Part shown: in pieces, positions 1 to 13,100 of the stretch
Layout of the letters: the number at the start of each line of letters is the position of its first letter
Position numbering within the stretch: the first letter of the stretch is position 1
Source: an uncultured Burkholderiales bacterium
GTDB lineage: Bacteria > Pseudomonadota > Gammaproteobacteria > Burkholderiales > Burkholderiaceae_C
Assembly: GCA_937927685.1 (NCBI GenBank)
Contig: CALBSC010000038.1
Span: forward strand, 1-64,000
DNA: 64,000 nt
Direction: 5' to 3'
Notes under the pieces: model-generated
What the model was told of the DNA's origin: nothing
The model's input: only the letters and a program-made list of their open reading frames with translations
Database searches by the model: none
Program-made: the position numbers and the translations under genes

Positions 1-1110
1 TCGTGTTCGTGAACACCAGAATCTCGCCCAGCAGGCCATACACCAGCACCGTCGCTTTCGCAGGCAACACAATCTGACCGCTCGTGCCAAACGTCGTGTC
101 CAGGCTGCTACTCGTTTGCGTCGCCACCCCGGTGCTCACCACTGCGGGCTTATACCGCTCAAGCACCCAAGTGCCGTCACTCAACTGACGCTGCACATAC
201 TGATTCCCATCCTTGTCTTGGCCTCGGATGTAGATGGGCTCAATGCCCGCGGGCAACTTGATCGCATACGTCGTATCCAATACACCAGCATTGGTATAAC
301 GGGTGATCATCGTCGTACCAACCGCCTCATTCCACGCCTTGACATACAACTTGTCGTCCAAGCCGGGCAGACCTCGCTGAATACCTGTACCCCCGCTGTA
401 TGGGAAAACCGGACTGAACAGGTCATACGTGGTCGGATTGACCCCAGTAAGCATCAGCTTGTAGTGACTGGCCGCACTGCCAAAGGTCTGGTCCTGCGTC
501 CCATTGGCGTTGTATCGCGCAATCTCCGCATCTGTTCCCACATTGGTGCGAACGTAGAACTTGCCATCCGTCGTCCCCATCAGCACCGAACTGTTACCTT
601 CCAGTCCGATACCGTAGCCAGCATCCTTGTTGAACTGCGGCACGCTCTTAGCGTCTGACTGAAGTCCCGCGCTGCTGCTGAGATACTTCTCCAGCGCATG
701 CGTACTGGCAGTCCCCGCGCCGTTGTCCACCGTGATCGTGGCACTGTAGTTCTCCACATACACAGCACCGTTGCCGTCAATCCCCCGGATCTTGTAGGAA
801 TCCGTCCCCCAACCGGACGTGTACGTCAGCGTCCCATAGGTGGTCGGCAAGTTCACCTCATACGTCGTGTCCAGCGCACCCGTGCTCAGGAAACGATGCA
901 CCTGCACAAACCCCGTGCCCGCTGTTGAGCCAGCAGGGTACGTCCCTGACGTAGCAGATTCGTACACCTCATTCCAGTTCACCACGTACGTGCGGCCCAA
1001 CGAGTCCGTGCCCACTGCACGCAGTCCCTGCGTCATGTTCACATCCACCACGTTGTCTGCAGACGTGTCTCGTATAAAGACCTGATCGAGTCCTGAACTG
1101 TTGAGCGTGC
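1..1110 (-). repeat. Distal copy of a long internal duplication in the giant gene
   Basis: This encodes a propeller-like segment beginning LDQVFIRDTSADNVVDVNMT and ending at the left edge with EILVFTNT. It matches 2689-3800 codon by codon at an offset of about 2,680 bp, with small indels: the offset is 2,679 at one end and 2,688 at the other. The copies have diverged, so the duplication is old or under selection for variation. Confidence 0.8.
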
Positions 1111-4100
1111 CCTTCGCGCTTGATCCCTCATAGATCCGGTCCCCACTCACCGTGATCTGGACCTCACCCTCGTCCCAAGTCCCGTTTTGGTCCGTCACCG
1201 TGTAGTGCGTGCTGATCGTCTTCGTCTGCCCGCCCGTCAGCGTGTTGTACGCCGCATCACTCGCATCCAGCGTGAACGTCTTGGTCGACGCATTGAACGT
1301 CAAACCAGCCACCGCACCCGACGTCACCACATGACCCTCAGGCCCGTACACCGTCACCTGGCCCGTCGCATTCACCATCTCCAGCCCCGCAGGCACCAGC
1401 GTGTACTGGCTTCCCGACGGAACCACCAACGTCCCGCCAACACCATAGTTCGTGTCCAGGCTGCCGTCTGCCTTGTAATGTTGCAAGGCCTTGGTCGACA
1501 ACGAGGCGCCATCCCAGACATTCGTCTCGATCAACACCCCGCCACCGTTGGCCGCGCGAAGGCTGGACATCCCCACACCATCAATCATCACGTTGTAGTG
1601 GCTGTCCAATGCGCCGCTGGCTGTGTAGCGTTGGACCTGCAATGTGGGTTGCCAGGTCTGCGTGTTGTCGGGATTCGTCACCCAGGAACTGAATTCATGC
1701 GACACATAGATGCTGTCGTCACCATAGACCCCGCGTGTGACCTTCACCATGGTGACGCCCGTGGGGAGCACCACCTTGAACGTGCTGTCAAGTTGCCCCG
1801 TGGAGGAGTAGCGATGCACCTCATCGCTTCCTGAACTCCCCAACTCACGAACGTAGAGGGAGCCATTGGTGGTGACCCCGCCCATGACACTGACGCCAGC
1901 ACTTGAGCCCAGCACCAGATGTCCACTGGTGCCAAAGCTGGTGTCCAGCACCGTCGCATTTCCGCTCTGGACGTATTTGGACACCCCGGTCGCCACGGAA
2001 GTGCCATTGCTGGTGTCTCGCACATACACGGCACCGTCGCCCGTCACGCCAACCACGTTGTACAAACCCGCTGACGCCGGAATAGTCACCTTGTAGGTGG
2101 TGTCCAAAACACCTGCACTGGAGTAACGAACCACCTCTGCCACACCGGGCGAAGTCGACGATTCCTTCCACACATACAGCCGGCCCTGGCTATCGCTGTT
2201 GAGCGTGCCAAAGGCCAACCCGTCACGGGTCTGCATCTGACTGGATTCAATCCAGGTGCTGGCATTGCCAGACGAGGACTTCAACCCTGTTGCCTGGTAA
2301 ACCGGCGAAAAGGACTCAATGCGAGATCCCAAAGCGTAGGTGAGCGTCGCACCCGCGTCCACATCGCTTGCACTCACCACCACACTCGAGCTCAACCCCG
2401 TCGTCGCCCCCAACTTCGCATCCTGCGCCACCGGCCAGTCGTTCGTCCCGATCATTTTGAGGTTCAGGGAAGCGGTCGTGGCAGTCCCGGTCGACCCACT
2501 GGTCAGGCTGATCGTCTTGTAGCTGAGTGTCGCGGTCGACACGGCATCTTTCGCCAGCGCATCGTACGCACTGTTTGTGGCGTCCAGCACGTAGTTGCCG
2601 TCCACATCCAGGCTCCAGCCATCACGGACCACCACCGAAGCACCCGTGCTCATGCTGTAGATCTTGTCGGGTATGCCGCTGCCATTGCTGCCATGGGCAA
2701 ACACCAGGATCTCGTCCAGCTTGCCGTAGATCAGAATGGTCGCATTCGCGGGGACCGTGATCCTGCCAGCTGTTGCGAAACTCGTGTCGAGCAAACTCGC
2801 CGCTTGGGTGGCCGCACCAGTCGTCGTCACCGTGGGCGTGTAACGCTCCAGCACCCAGGTGCCGTCGCTCAACTGGCGCTCCACATATTGTTTGCCTGCA
2901 GTGTCCTGCCCACGGATATCGCTGGGCAACACCCCACTGGGCAACTTGATGGCATAGGTCGTGTCCAGAACACCCGTGTTCGTGTACCGCGTGATCAGCG
3001 TTGTGCCTGCCGTGGCATCCCACGCCTTCACATACACCTTGTCGTCAGTCAATACGCCTCGACCGATGCCCAGCCCGTTGGTCTGGTCCACGTTCGTCAG
3101 CACCAGCTTGTTGCCACTGGTGGGCGCCCAGGTGGTGTCCAGCGTGCCGTCGCCGTTGTAGCGCTTGATCTCGACGTTGTTGACAGCGGTGCCGCTGCTG
3201 GTTGTCCACACCGAGGTACGAACATACACCTTGCCGTCACCGCCGATGCCTTGAATCGCTGAGGCGCTGACATCGCTGCCCAGCAACACCTGACCAGTAT
3301 TGCCGTTGTAGGTCGCATCCTTGTTCACCACCGGCGTGCTGTTCGATCCCGACTGGATCCCCGTCGTGCTGCTGAGATACCGCTCCAGCGTATTGGCAAA
3401 TGCCGCACCATTGGTGCTGGCTGCCCCGTTGAAATGCTGAACATAGACCGCGCCCGTGTCCGAGATCCCACGGATCTTGTAGTTGCTCGTCCCAATGCCG
3501 GAGGTGAAGCTCAGTTCACCCGTGTCCGTCGGCAGCGTCACCTCGTAGCTCAGGTCCAGCGCGCCCGTGCTGAGCATGCGGTGCACCTGCATGTACCCCG
3601 TCGCCGAGGTGGTCACGTTGGCACCTGCCGTCCCGTTGTTGTCGGTCGAGTTCCAGTTCAGCACATACGTGCGACCACTGGCATCCTTGCCAATCACCCG
3701 CAAGCCCTGCGTCATGTTCAGATCGGCCACGTCGTCAGCGGCCGTGTCCCGGATGAACACCTGGTCCATGGCGCTGCCCAGTACTCCACTGGTGCGACCC
3801 CCTTCGTAAATCGTGGGTGTCCCCAGCACAATCGCGGGGAAGGCCATGGTGTAGGGCACCACGGCATTGCCCGCCAGATCCGTCACGCCCTGCAAACTGG
3901 AGACCGTGAAGCCCGTCGCCTTGTCTGTATCCTTGACGGTATAGGCATAGGTCAGGGTGTTCACACCGGACACCGCACTGGTGGTGGTGCTGACCAGCGT
4001 GGCACCCACGGGTGAGGCCAGTCCATCCCACGTCAACACCAGTTGCGAGGTGGTCGCAGCGTAGACTTTTTCTGTGAAATTGAGGGTGAAGCTGAGTTTG

Positions 4101-7100
4101 GCACCGGGGTTGTAGACCGAGGCCATGGGAACTTGACTGGTGCTCCCGTTCACGGCTGGTGCCACCCCGTCGACCGTGATGGTGACGGCGGCGGAACTGG
4201 CACTGGTCAGCCCAAACACAGGGTCTGATGCCTTGGCAACCAGCGTGTGGGGGCCACTTGCATAGTTGACCTCAAAACTCACATCCCCATTGGCATTGGC
4301 AACGCGACTCTCAATTTGGGTGGTGCCCTCGCTCAACGTCACCACGACATTGGGATCGGCTTTCACATTCAGCGTGAGTCCAGTGGTCTTGCTGGTCACA
4401 CCGTCCGAAGTTGAAACGCCCGTGTCATCCGTCGTGTCAAAGCTCAGTGTGGGCGTCGTGATCGCCGAGTCCAGGGTCACCTGCAGGGGGGTGGACAGGT
4501 CGGAACTGAGCGCCTGCGTGCTCGACACCGGGAAACTCACCTTGGACGCAATGGCCACCGCTCCGTCCACCAGTTTGGACACGGTGGGATCGAGTGTGAT
4601 GACCACGGCTGGCAACAACAGGTCTGTGGTCGTCAGGATCTTGCTGGCGATCACGCGGTTCTGTGCCCACAGTTCCAGCACGGTGCCTGGCGTCGATCCG
4701 GTACCTTCCAGCGAGACGGAAAAGCTCATGGCCGCCACACTGGTCTTGTTGTCGGTATTGGATGAACCGGTGTCGCTGGAGGTCAGCAGATCCGGCGTAC
4801 CGGGGACACCCGGTCGCCCGATCAGGTTCAGGCTCAGCGCAGTCGCAGAGGCCCCGACATCATCAGTCAGGGTCAGAGTCAGCTGGTTGGCGCCCAGCGA
4901 GGTGGGTTGATAGCTCAACTTGCCTGAACTGATCAGCGCATTGAGATCAGCCGCCGTTCCCTTCAGGGTCACCGAGGTGGTGCCGGATTGTGCTGTGACA
5001 CCGCGGGGCAGCGTGGCGAGGTCCAGCACCCAGTTGCCCAGCAGGTTCTGTTGTGTAATGTTGAGGCTGAGCTGGCCGCCATCAGGGTCAGCCAGCGTGA
5101 CGCCGTTCAGCGATACCGATCCCCCCACGGCCACAGAGGTGCTTGACGTTGTTGCCAGTTGCAGCGTTGGGGCGGTGTTGGGCACTTTCAGATAGATGGT
5201 CTTGGGCGCACTGAATGACTCACTCAGGCTGTCCTTGACCGCCGCGCTCACACTGGACAGTTCGCCCGCTGCAGGGCGACTGGTCGCGGTGTAGCTGAGC
5301 GTGGTCAACACCTGGTTCAGGGCCTGGGTGGTCCCCACCAGGGTGAGAGAGCCCGTATCGGCCCCCGTCACGGAGGTCACCCCGCTGGTCACCCCCGAGG
5401 TGCTGACATTGAGCTTGCCCCCCACAGCGGTCAGTTGCAGGGTCTGCACGTCAGTGGCGGCATCCACGACCGAGAAGCCGCTCAGGGCCGTCTGCACATT
5501 CACGCCGCTGGCCAGTTTGGGAAGTTGCTGCGAGGCATCTGGCACCACCACCGTGGATGGGTCGTTAGCCGGGATGCTCAGCGTGAGTCCGCCGTCCGTG
5601 TTGGTGCTGGGCACCCATCCCGCCAAACGAATGTTCGACTCGATGGACACCCCCACCGGCGCTGCACCTGCGCTGGTTTCGTAAAACAGGATGGGCTTGT
5701 CGTTGGGGTTGACCGGCTTTTGCAGCCAGGCATACAGAGCGCCCGAGGCGCGTGTGGCCGGAATGCCGTCTGGTGTCCACACGAGTTTGGGCACATTCAA
5801 CACGATCCTGTCACCCACCGTGAGGTCGGTGATGACGTCGTACGAACTCGCGGTGGTCGAGCCCGATGTGGCATCAAACACGAACGTGTCTGCCCCAGCC
5901 CCACCTGTCAACAGATCCTTGCCTGCGCCGCCTTGCAGCGTGTCGTCGCCTGCGCCGCCCGCCAGGCTGTCATTGCCGGCCCCACCGCGCAAGGTGTCAT
6001 TGCCCGATGAGCCCACCAGGGAGATGGGCGATGCGGACGTCAGGGACGATGCATTGATGGACACAGACCCGGACTGAACCTGGCTGGCATCCATCCCCCG
6101 CACGCCAGACGATGCCGGCAGTGTGATGTCATAGCTGGAGGTCCCCGCCAGCACCAAGCCCTCGATGCCGCTGACCTTGCCCATGGCGGTGGCATCCAGG
6201 GTGCCACCGGCGCCGGTGAGCACCAGCAAATCGCCTCGCGAGCCGGCACTGGCCGCCCCGGTATCGGTGATGGTCGCGGTGGCCAGGTCGGCCAGTTTCA
6301 TCACATAGGTGTCGTCACCCTCCTTGCCGTCCAGCTTGTCAGCTCCGCCACCCCCCACGATGACATCGTTGGCGCTGGAGCCCGTGATGGTGTTGGCCTG
6401 GGCATTGCCGGTCAGCGTCACGCTGACATCGGCCCCAGCCAGCAAGCCGGTCGCATTGATGTCCTGGGCCTTGAACAAGTCCTTGACCGAGAGGCGGTTG
6501 CTGCCATTGAGCACCAAGGAGGACGACAAGTCCACGACCAGGCTGTTGGTGCCCGGCGCGCCGTTGAGGTTCACCACAAAAGTCGACACACCAGCGCTGG
6601 TGACAGAGTTGACGCTGGCCAGGGGGGCCAGGGCCAGCGACATGGACACCGCGGCAGGCGTGATGGAATTGCCAACCGCATCAAGACCACTGATAGTGAT
6701 CGTTTTAGGCGTCGTCGTGTCTGCTTGTACCACCTCGGTCCGTTTGTACAAAATCCCCCGGATCACGGATTCAAAGGCTGCAATATCACCTGTGCCGCCC
6801 ACGGATGCCGTCCGGATGGTGAGTGTCAAATTGCCACCGGACAACACGGCCGGCTCAGCCACCAGACCTGACGCCACCAGGGCATTCAACGCGGCCGGCG
6901 ACAACTCAAATCCGTCCTGGGCGTCAGCGCCCCTGATTTGAACGGTCAGCGATTTGAAGCGTGAGCCGTCCAGGTCTTTCAGCGTCGCCAAAGGGGCCAC
7001 CGGGACCGGCGTGGCACCCACCCCGCCGGAATACAGGGCGACCGCGTCGAGTCCGCTGACATCCGGTCCTGACAGGTCCAGGCTGGCCACGTCGTCCGTG

Positions 7101-10100
7101 GCCGCTACCCTCACCGTGATGGCCGACGACTCTGACGCCGCACCCAGGTCGTCTGTCAGGGTGATTTTGAGTGTTCGATCGGCCGTGTTGGGATTGGCTG
7201 AATTGTTCTTGTAGGCCACCTGCGCCAGCGCTGTCTGGTAGGCGCCCAGCGTGGCATTGCCACTCAGGGTCAGCGTGGCTGTGGTGGCATCAAACACCGC
7301 CTTGATGCCCGAGGGCAAGGCGGCTGTCGACGCGACCAGCACATCTTCACCCGGCCGGTATCCGGCCGCGAAGAACACTTTGGCCATCGCCACATCTCGC
7401 ATGTTCGCGGTGTCACCGGGCGAGTCGGGGTCAGCCAGTGCCACCGTGGGCAAGGCGGCCGTCACGGAGCCTTTGTCGGCCGTTGCCGATTCGGTGAACT
7501 GCACGCTCGCACCGGTGGGAACCGTCACGGTTGACGCATCGTTGACACCCACCACATTCAGCGTGATGTTGACCGCCTGGCTCATCTGTACATTCGAGCC
7601 GGACGTTGAACTGTCCACGTCGTACAGCGTCACCGCAATCTGACGTGTCGCCGTGTTCAAATCTTCCCGGGCATTGGAATACCTCACGGACTGGAGGGCT
7701 TGCCGGAATTGATCCAGCGTCGGGTAGGTGGCAGGCGTACCCGTAGCCAGACCCGTGAGGGTCATGGTGCCCGTTGCGGCATTGAATGCACCCGTGATCG
7801 CGATGCCATTGAGCGTTGTGAACGACAGGACATCGCCGATTTGCGGTGCCGCGATTTGCACCACCGCCTGGGACAACGCTTTGCTGTCCACATCCGTGAT
7901 GCCCACGAGGGGCAACACCGACAACGGGGCGCTGTTCTCGGTGAAGGTCAGGGTGCCCTGCGCAATGCTCAACACGGGTTTGTCATTCACCGCCTGGATC
8001 GGCAGCGTGATGAACGAGGGCGCAGAGTTCAAGGTATCGAGCACCGGGTCCACCACCACATAGCGGATGACGGCATCCGCGTTTCGATTGGCGTCCGGTG
8101 TGAACTTGACCTGCAGGCGGCCCGATTCATTCAAGGCGAGCGGCGTCGACGTATCCCCAATGACGATGGCGGAGCCATTGTCCAGAGTCAGGCTTCCCCC
8201 CTCGACGGACAGGATCCGGATCTTGGTGGGCAAGGTGCCGGTTGGGGAGTCGCTGTCGATCAGCAACGTGGGGGAGATCGTCAAGGATTGCTGGGTATCC
8301 TCGACCACGCCCGAGAGGGTCAAATCCCCACCAGGCGATGGCGGCGCATTGTCAATGATGGCAACCGACAGCGATTTGCTGACCGCGGTGTTGTCGCCGT
8401 CATTCACCGTGAAGGTCAGCGACGGCGTTCCCGAGGTGGGTGCCGTGTATTTCACGGCGTTGACGGCCTTGTTCAGGAGGTCAGGCGCACCGCGCAACGC
8501 CATCTGATTGGCGGTCTGACTGACCACGCTCACGCCAGCGGGCAAGTCGCCCAGCGTCAGTCCGCCCCTGGAAGCCTGTATCGTGAGGGTCACCTGCGGG
8601 CTGTCAGCATCCAGCACCGTGATGTTGGCCAGGCCGACCGCCACACCCGCCTTGAAACTGGCGGTGGCCGGCGCCAGCACGACCGGTGGGGCCTTGGACA
8701 CACCCAGCACCATCTGTGCCTGTGCGGGGGCATTGAGCGGGTCGTTGTCACTGACCTGCACGCGGACCACGGCCTGCGTGGCCCCGGCCGAGGCGGTGAA
8801 CATCACGGCCGACAAGGCAGAGCGCACATCGGCCACTGACCCGGACAGGCTGAGCGAACCATCGGCCGCCACACTGGTGAACACCGCCGCATTGGCGGCG
8901 TCTGCCGACATCTTGCCCTGCGCACTGCTGAGATTCACCGTGACCTTGGAGGAATCGATGTCCTGGATATCGATACCCGGCAAACGGCTGGCGGTCCCCG
9001 CCACTACGTTACCCGCCGACGCGGGCACGGTCACTTGTGCCGCATTGTGAATCTGGACCGAAACGTCGGCGCTACCACTGACCGTTCGCCCAGCGGGCGT
9101 GACCGATACACGCAGCCCGGTATCGGTTTGCCCCACCGACCCGGTGTAGGTCAGGCGAGCCAGGGCACTGTTCACCTGGTCCAGCGTCCCTGCCAGCGTG
9201 TAAGTGCCCGACGTTGTCGACGCGAACGCATTGAGTGCACCGGCTTGCGGCAGCCGGTCGATCTGCAGATTGCCACTGGCGGCTTTCAGCGTGACGGTGA
9301 GTTGAGCGTCCGAATCAAAATAGTCAACCGACACGCCTGACAATTTCGTGCTCACACCCGCCGCCACATCCACCTTGGTCGGCACCGTGATCACCGGCAC
9401 GTTCGGGTCATCGTCCCGCACAAGCACAGACGCTTTGGCGCTGGCGGTGAGTCGCCCCGTCAGGTCCGTGAACTGCGAGTTGCCATAGGCATCTTCGAGC
9501 TGGAGGGTCAGGAGCTCCGTCGGGTTGCGAAGCGTGTTGTTGGCCAGTTTGACGGTGAACGTCTGCTCCGTCACATCCGGCGCAAACGTGAGTGTGCCCA
9601 CGGGAATTTGACCGCCTTCAAAGCGGTCGGCTGTGAGCGAGGACGAGCCGGTCAAATCGTATTTGAGCACCACGGTGCCATCCAGCCCGCCTGAACGCAT
9701 GACCTTGAAGGTCACGGTGGCACCATCGCCCTGATCGCCGCCCTCGAACACCGTGACGTTGGAGGCGGTTGCGCTCCCCGACACGATGCCCACCTTGAAC
9801 ACCGACGGGACGATAGGTCCGACGATCACCCCGGCCACACGCGCTTCCATGCCGGACACCAGCGAGCTGGGCGTGGGATCTGTCGCATTCGAGGTGTCAC
9901 CCATCACGTAGCGAACCAGCACATCCGCCGAATCGCCCTGCACCACCTGTTGCACGGCCACGATGCCACGCAGAATCTGGATGGCATCCTTGGCGTCATT
10001 GCCCGACCCATCAATCGTGGTGGTCGCGCTCGCCGAGATCAGCGAGTTGGCCTTGGCGATCACCGCGGCCACTTGGTCCAGCTTGGCGGCCTGAGCAGTG

Positions 10101-13100
10101 GTCAGCGTCAGCCCCAGCTCGGTAGCCGCCCCAGTCAGGGCAGACTTGATCTGGGTGGCGTCAGCCAAAGCCGTCTGCAGCTTCAGGCTAGCGGTTGAAT
10201 TCAACTGCTGGGCCACCGCATGCATCAGGGCCATGCTGCTGTCGGTCGACAATACCCCTCGGGGTGACGAGACCGAGGTGTCATCCAGTACCGCCAGCAC
10301 AGCACCCCCCACATCCGACAACGTTGCCAACATGGCCGCCGACTTCTGATAGGCGATGGCAGCCAGTTTGGCGTCTTTGGCGACGGTGGTGGAGGCAAAG
10401 TCGGTCACCGGCCTGCCCGCTTCTCGGAAGGCGTCGTAGCTGGACAGGTCGACCGAGGTCGCAGGCGTGAGACTCCCAAACAACCCGGCGGACAGGACCT
10501 TGGCCTCTGACGCCGAGGTGCTGAGGACATAATCGGTCAAGGCGCCCGAACGGTTGTTCGAAGCGAGTTGCGCTGCAGTGAGATTGGTCCGCACACCGCT
10601 GTCATCCAGGGTGTAGTAGGTCGCCCCACCCAGTGTCTGGAAACTGGCAATCAGCGACGAGACCGGGTTGATCACGGTATAGCCTTCGGGTGCCTCATAC
10701 TGCACCGAGAAGCTGTGGCCGGTGGAAATATCCTCGCCACCGCGCATGATCAGGTGGCCGGATCCGCCCGGGATCGAGAACACCCCTGCGCCGATCGATC
10801 CGCCGACCGCTTCACCGGCATCAATGGTGTTGTTGTTGTTGGCGTCCGAGAAGATGGTGGTGTTGACCAGGTAACCATCCACGGCCGAGCCCACCACCGT
10901 GCCGTTGATCTTCACGCCCTCGAGGTTGCCCACCAGGTTCAGCAGGGGGTTGACCGCGTTGCCCGCCGCATCGGTGACGGCAATCGTGGAGTTCCCGGAG
11001 CCAGCCAGGTTCAGTTGCAGCGCGTTGCTGATGGTTCTGAAGGCAATGCCGTTGGTGTCCAGGTCGCCGGATTGAACCGCGTAGGTGAAGACAAATTTGT
11101 TGGTGCCGCTGCCCGACTGGTAAGTGGCATAGCGAGGCGTGGGACTGTCCAGCGCCAGGCTCAGGCGCGGTGCGCCGTTGGTCGAGTCCAGATACACCGG
11201 TTCACTGAACTGCACGACAAAATTCAAGACCTGGCCGCGGTCGTACACCGCCGCACCGGGCACATCCACACGCGTGACGGTCGGTGCCACGTCGTCGACC
11301 ATCACCTGGACCGACGAACTGACGGGGCTGGCGTTGCCCGCCGTATCCACGGCCATCAACGACAGGTTGTGCAAGCCTCCGCCCAACTTGACATTGTTGA
11401 ACACAATGTCGCCTCGGGCTGTGATCGTCGTGGTGGCGCCGGTGATGGCCACGCCACCGTCCAGCAACTGAACCTCCACGCCAGCGTCTGCCGCAGAGGC
11501 TTTGGCGGCCAACTTGAGGCCGTTGGTGGATGTTCTGGTGATGCCATCCGAAGCGGAAATCCCCAGGTCTTCCGTCAGCATGAAGTTGGTCGGCTTGGTG
11601 GGCACCGCCGTATCGATCAGCAGGCTGACGGCCAGGGGGGCGTTCGACGGTGTGTTGCCCGCAGCGTCCTGCACCTTGGCGGTCAGCTGGTAAGTCCCAT
11701 CGCCGTTCAGGACGGTGGACAGCACCTGGCGTGACACGCTCAGGGCAAATGCACCAGTGGCATCCACCGGGGCCGAGCCGATCTTGACATTCTGGCTGTT
11801 GAACAGGTCCACAAACTGGCCGGCTTCGACACCGGTCACAGCGCCCGTCAGCAACAAGCCGTTTTGAATCGTGGCGGCATTGAGGACCGCGTTGGTGGGG
11901 GTCAGGGTGAATCCCGTGGGAGCGGTCTTGTCAATGACCAGCAGTTGGTTCAGCGTCTGCAGGGGAACCGTCTTATCCGTATCGCTTTGGGCGAACACCT
12001 TGAATTCAATGCGGTACTGACCCTCCGGCAGCGCCGACAGATTGCCGCTCAACACATTGTTGGCATAGGTCAGTGGGTTCTGTACAGCCGTTCCGGTGGC
12101 ATCGAGCAGACGGATGGTGACCGTCGCGGTGGGGTCCGACACACTCAATGACTGGGAAAATCCTTGCGTGACTTCTGCATCGCTGAGTTGGTTGTCAGCC
12201 AGCGCACCCAAGGTCATGCGAGCCGACCCCAGGGCTGCCGCCACTTGCGACAGGGTTGCCGTCGATGCGTTGAGCGCGTTGTCCTGCACCCGGGCCGTGA
12301 TGTCGTAATAGCCCGTGGTGAGCTTGGTCAGGGTGGCTCCGTCCGCAGGAATCTGAAACGCCCCGTTGCTGACGGTCCCCGTCAACACGATGTCTGTGGC
12401 GCCCGTTCGGCTGAACGTGATCGAGACGGGTTTGCCGTTGTCCACGCCCTGCACCTGGCCCGCAAAGGAAAACCCATCGGTCACCAGGGACTGGTCGATG
12501 GAGGTGACTGCGGTGCCATCAGGCCCCAACAACGAGAGCGTGACCGTGGGTGCGGTCTTGTCCAGCACTTCCGACTGTGTGCCCGATGCCGTGTGCCCGG
12601 CCACGTCTGACACACTGTAGGTGAGCGAGTAGCTTTTTTCGGCGAGCGCGGCCAGTTCGGAGGCATTGAAAGAGACAGAGAACGAGCCGTCGTCTCCAAT
12701 GGTGGCCGATTTGTTGATGGCGGTCATGCCGGTGGCAGCCAAGCTCAGGTTGACAGATCGCCCGCTTTCAACCCCACTGGTCGAACCCGTCAGCGTCCAG
12801 CCATTGGCCACATTGCTCGCATTGATGTATCCCGGGAAGGTGTTGAGAAAAGACACTTTCTCGACAAACAACGCCTGCGTGGTCACGACCGGGTTGCCGG
12901 CCAGGTCGGAGGTGGTCACCTTCAGGCTGTAAGCGCCGCGCTCCAGCGAGCTGAGGTTGCCGGCCAGGGTGAACGTCGTCTTGCTGGCATTGAGGGAGTA
13001 GGACAGCAGGTTGGCGTAATTCGTCGACCCCTTGAGCAACTCCACCGTCATGGTGTTTTGCATGGCCTCAGTGGCCAGAAATTGCAAGCTGGCCGCCGGT

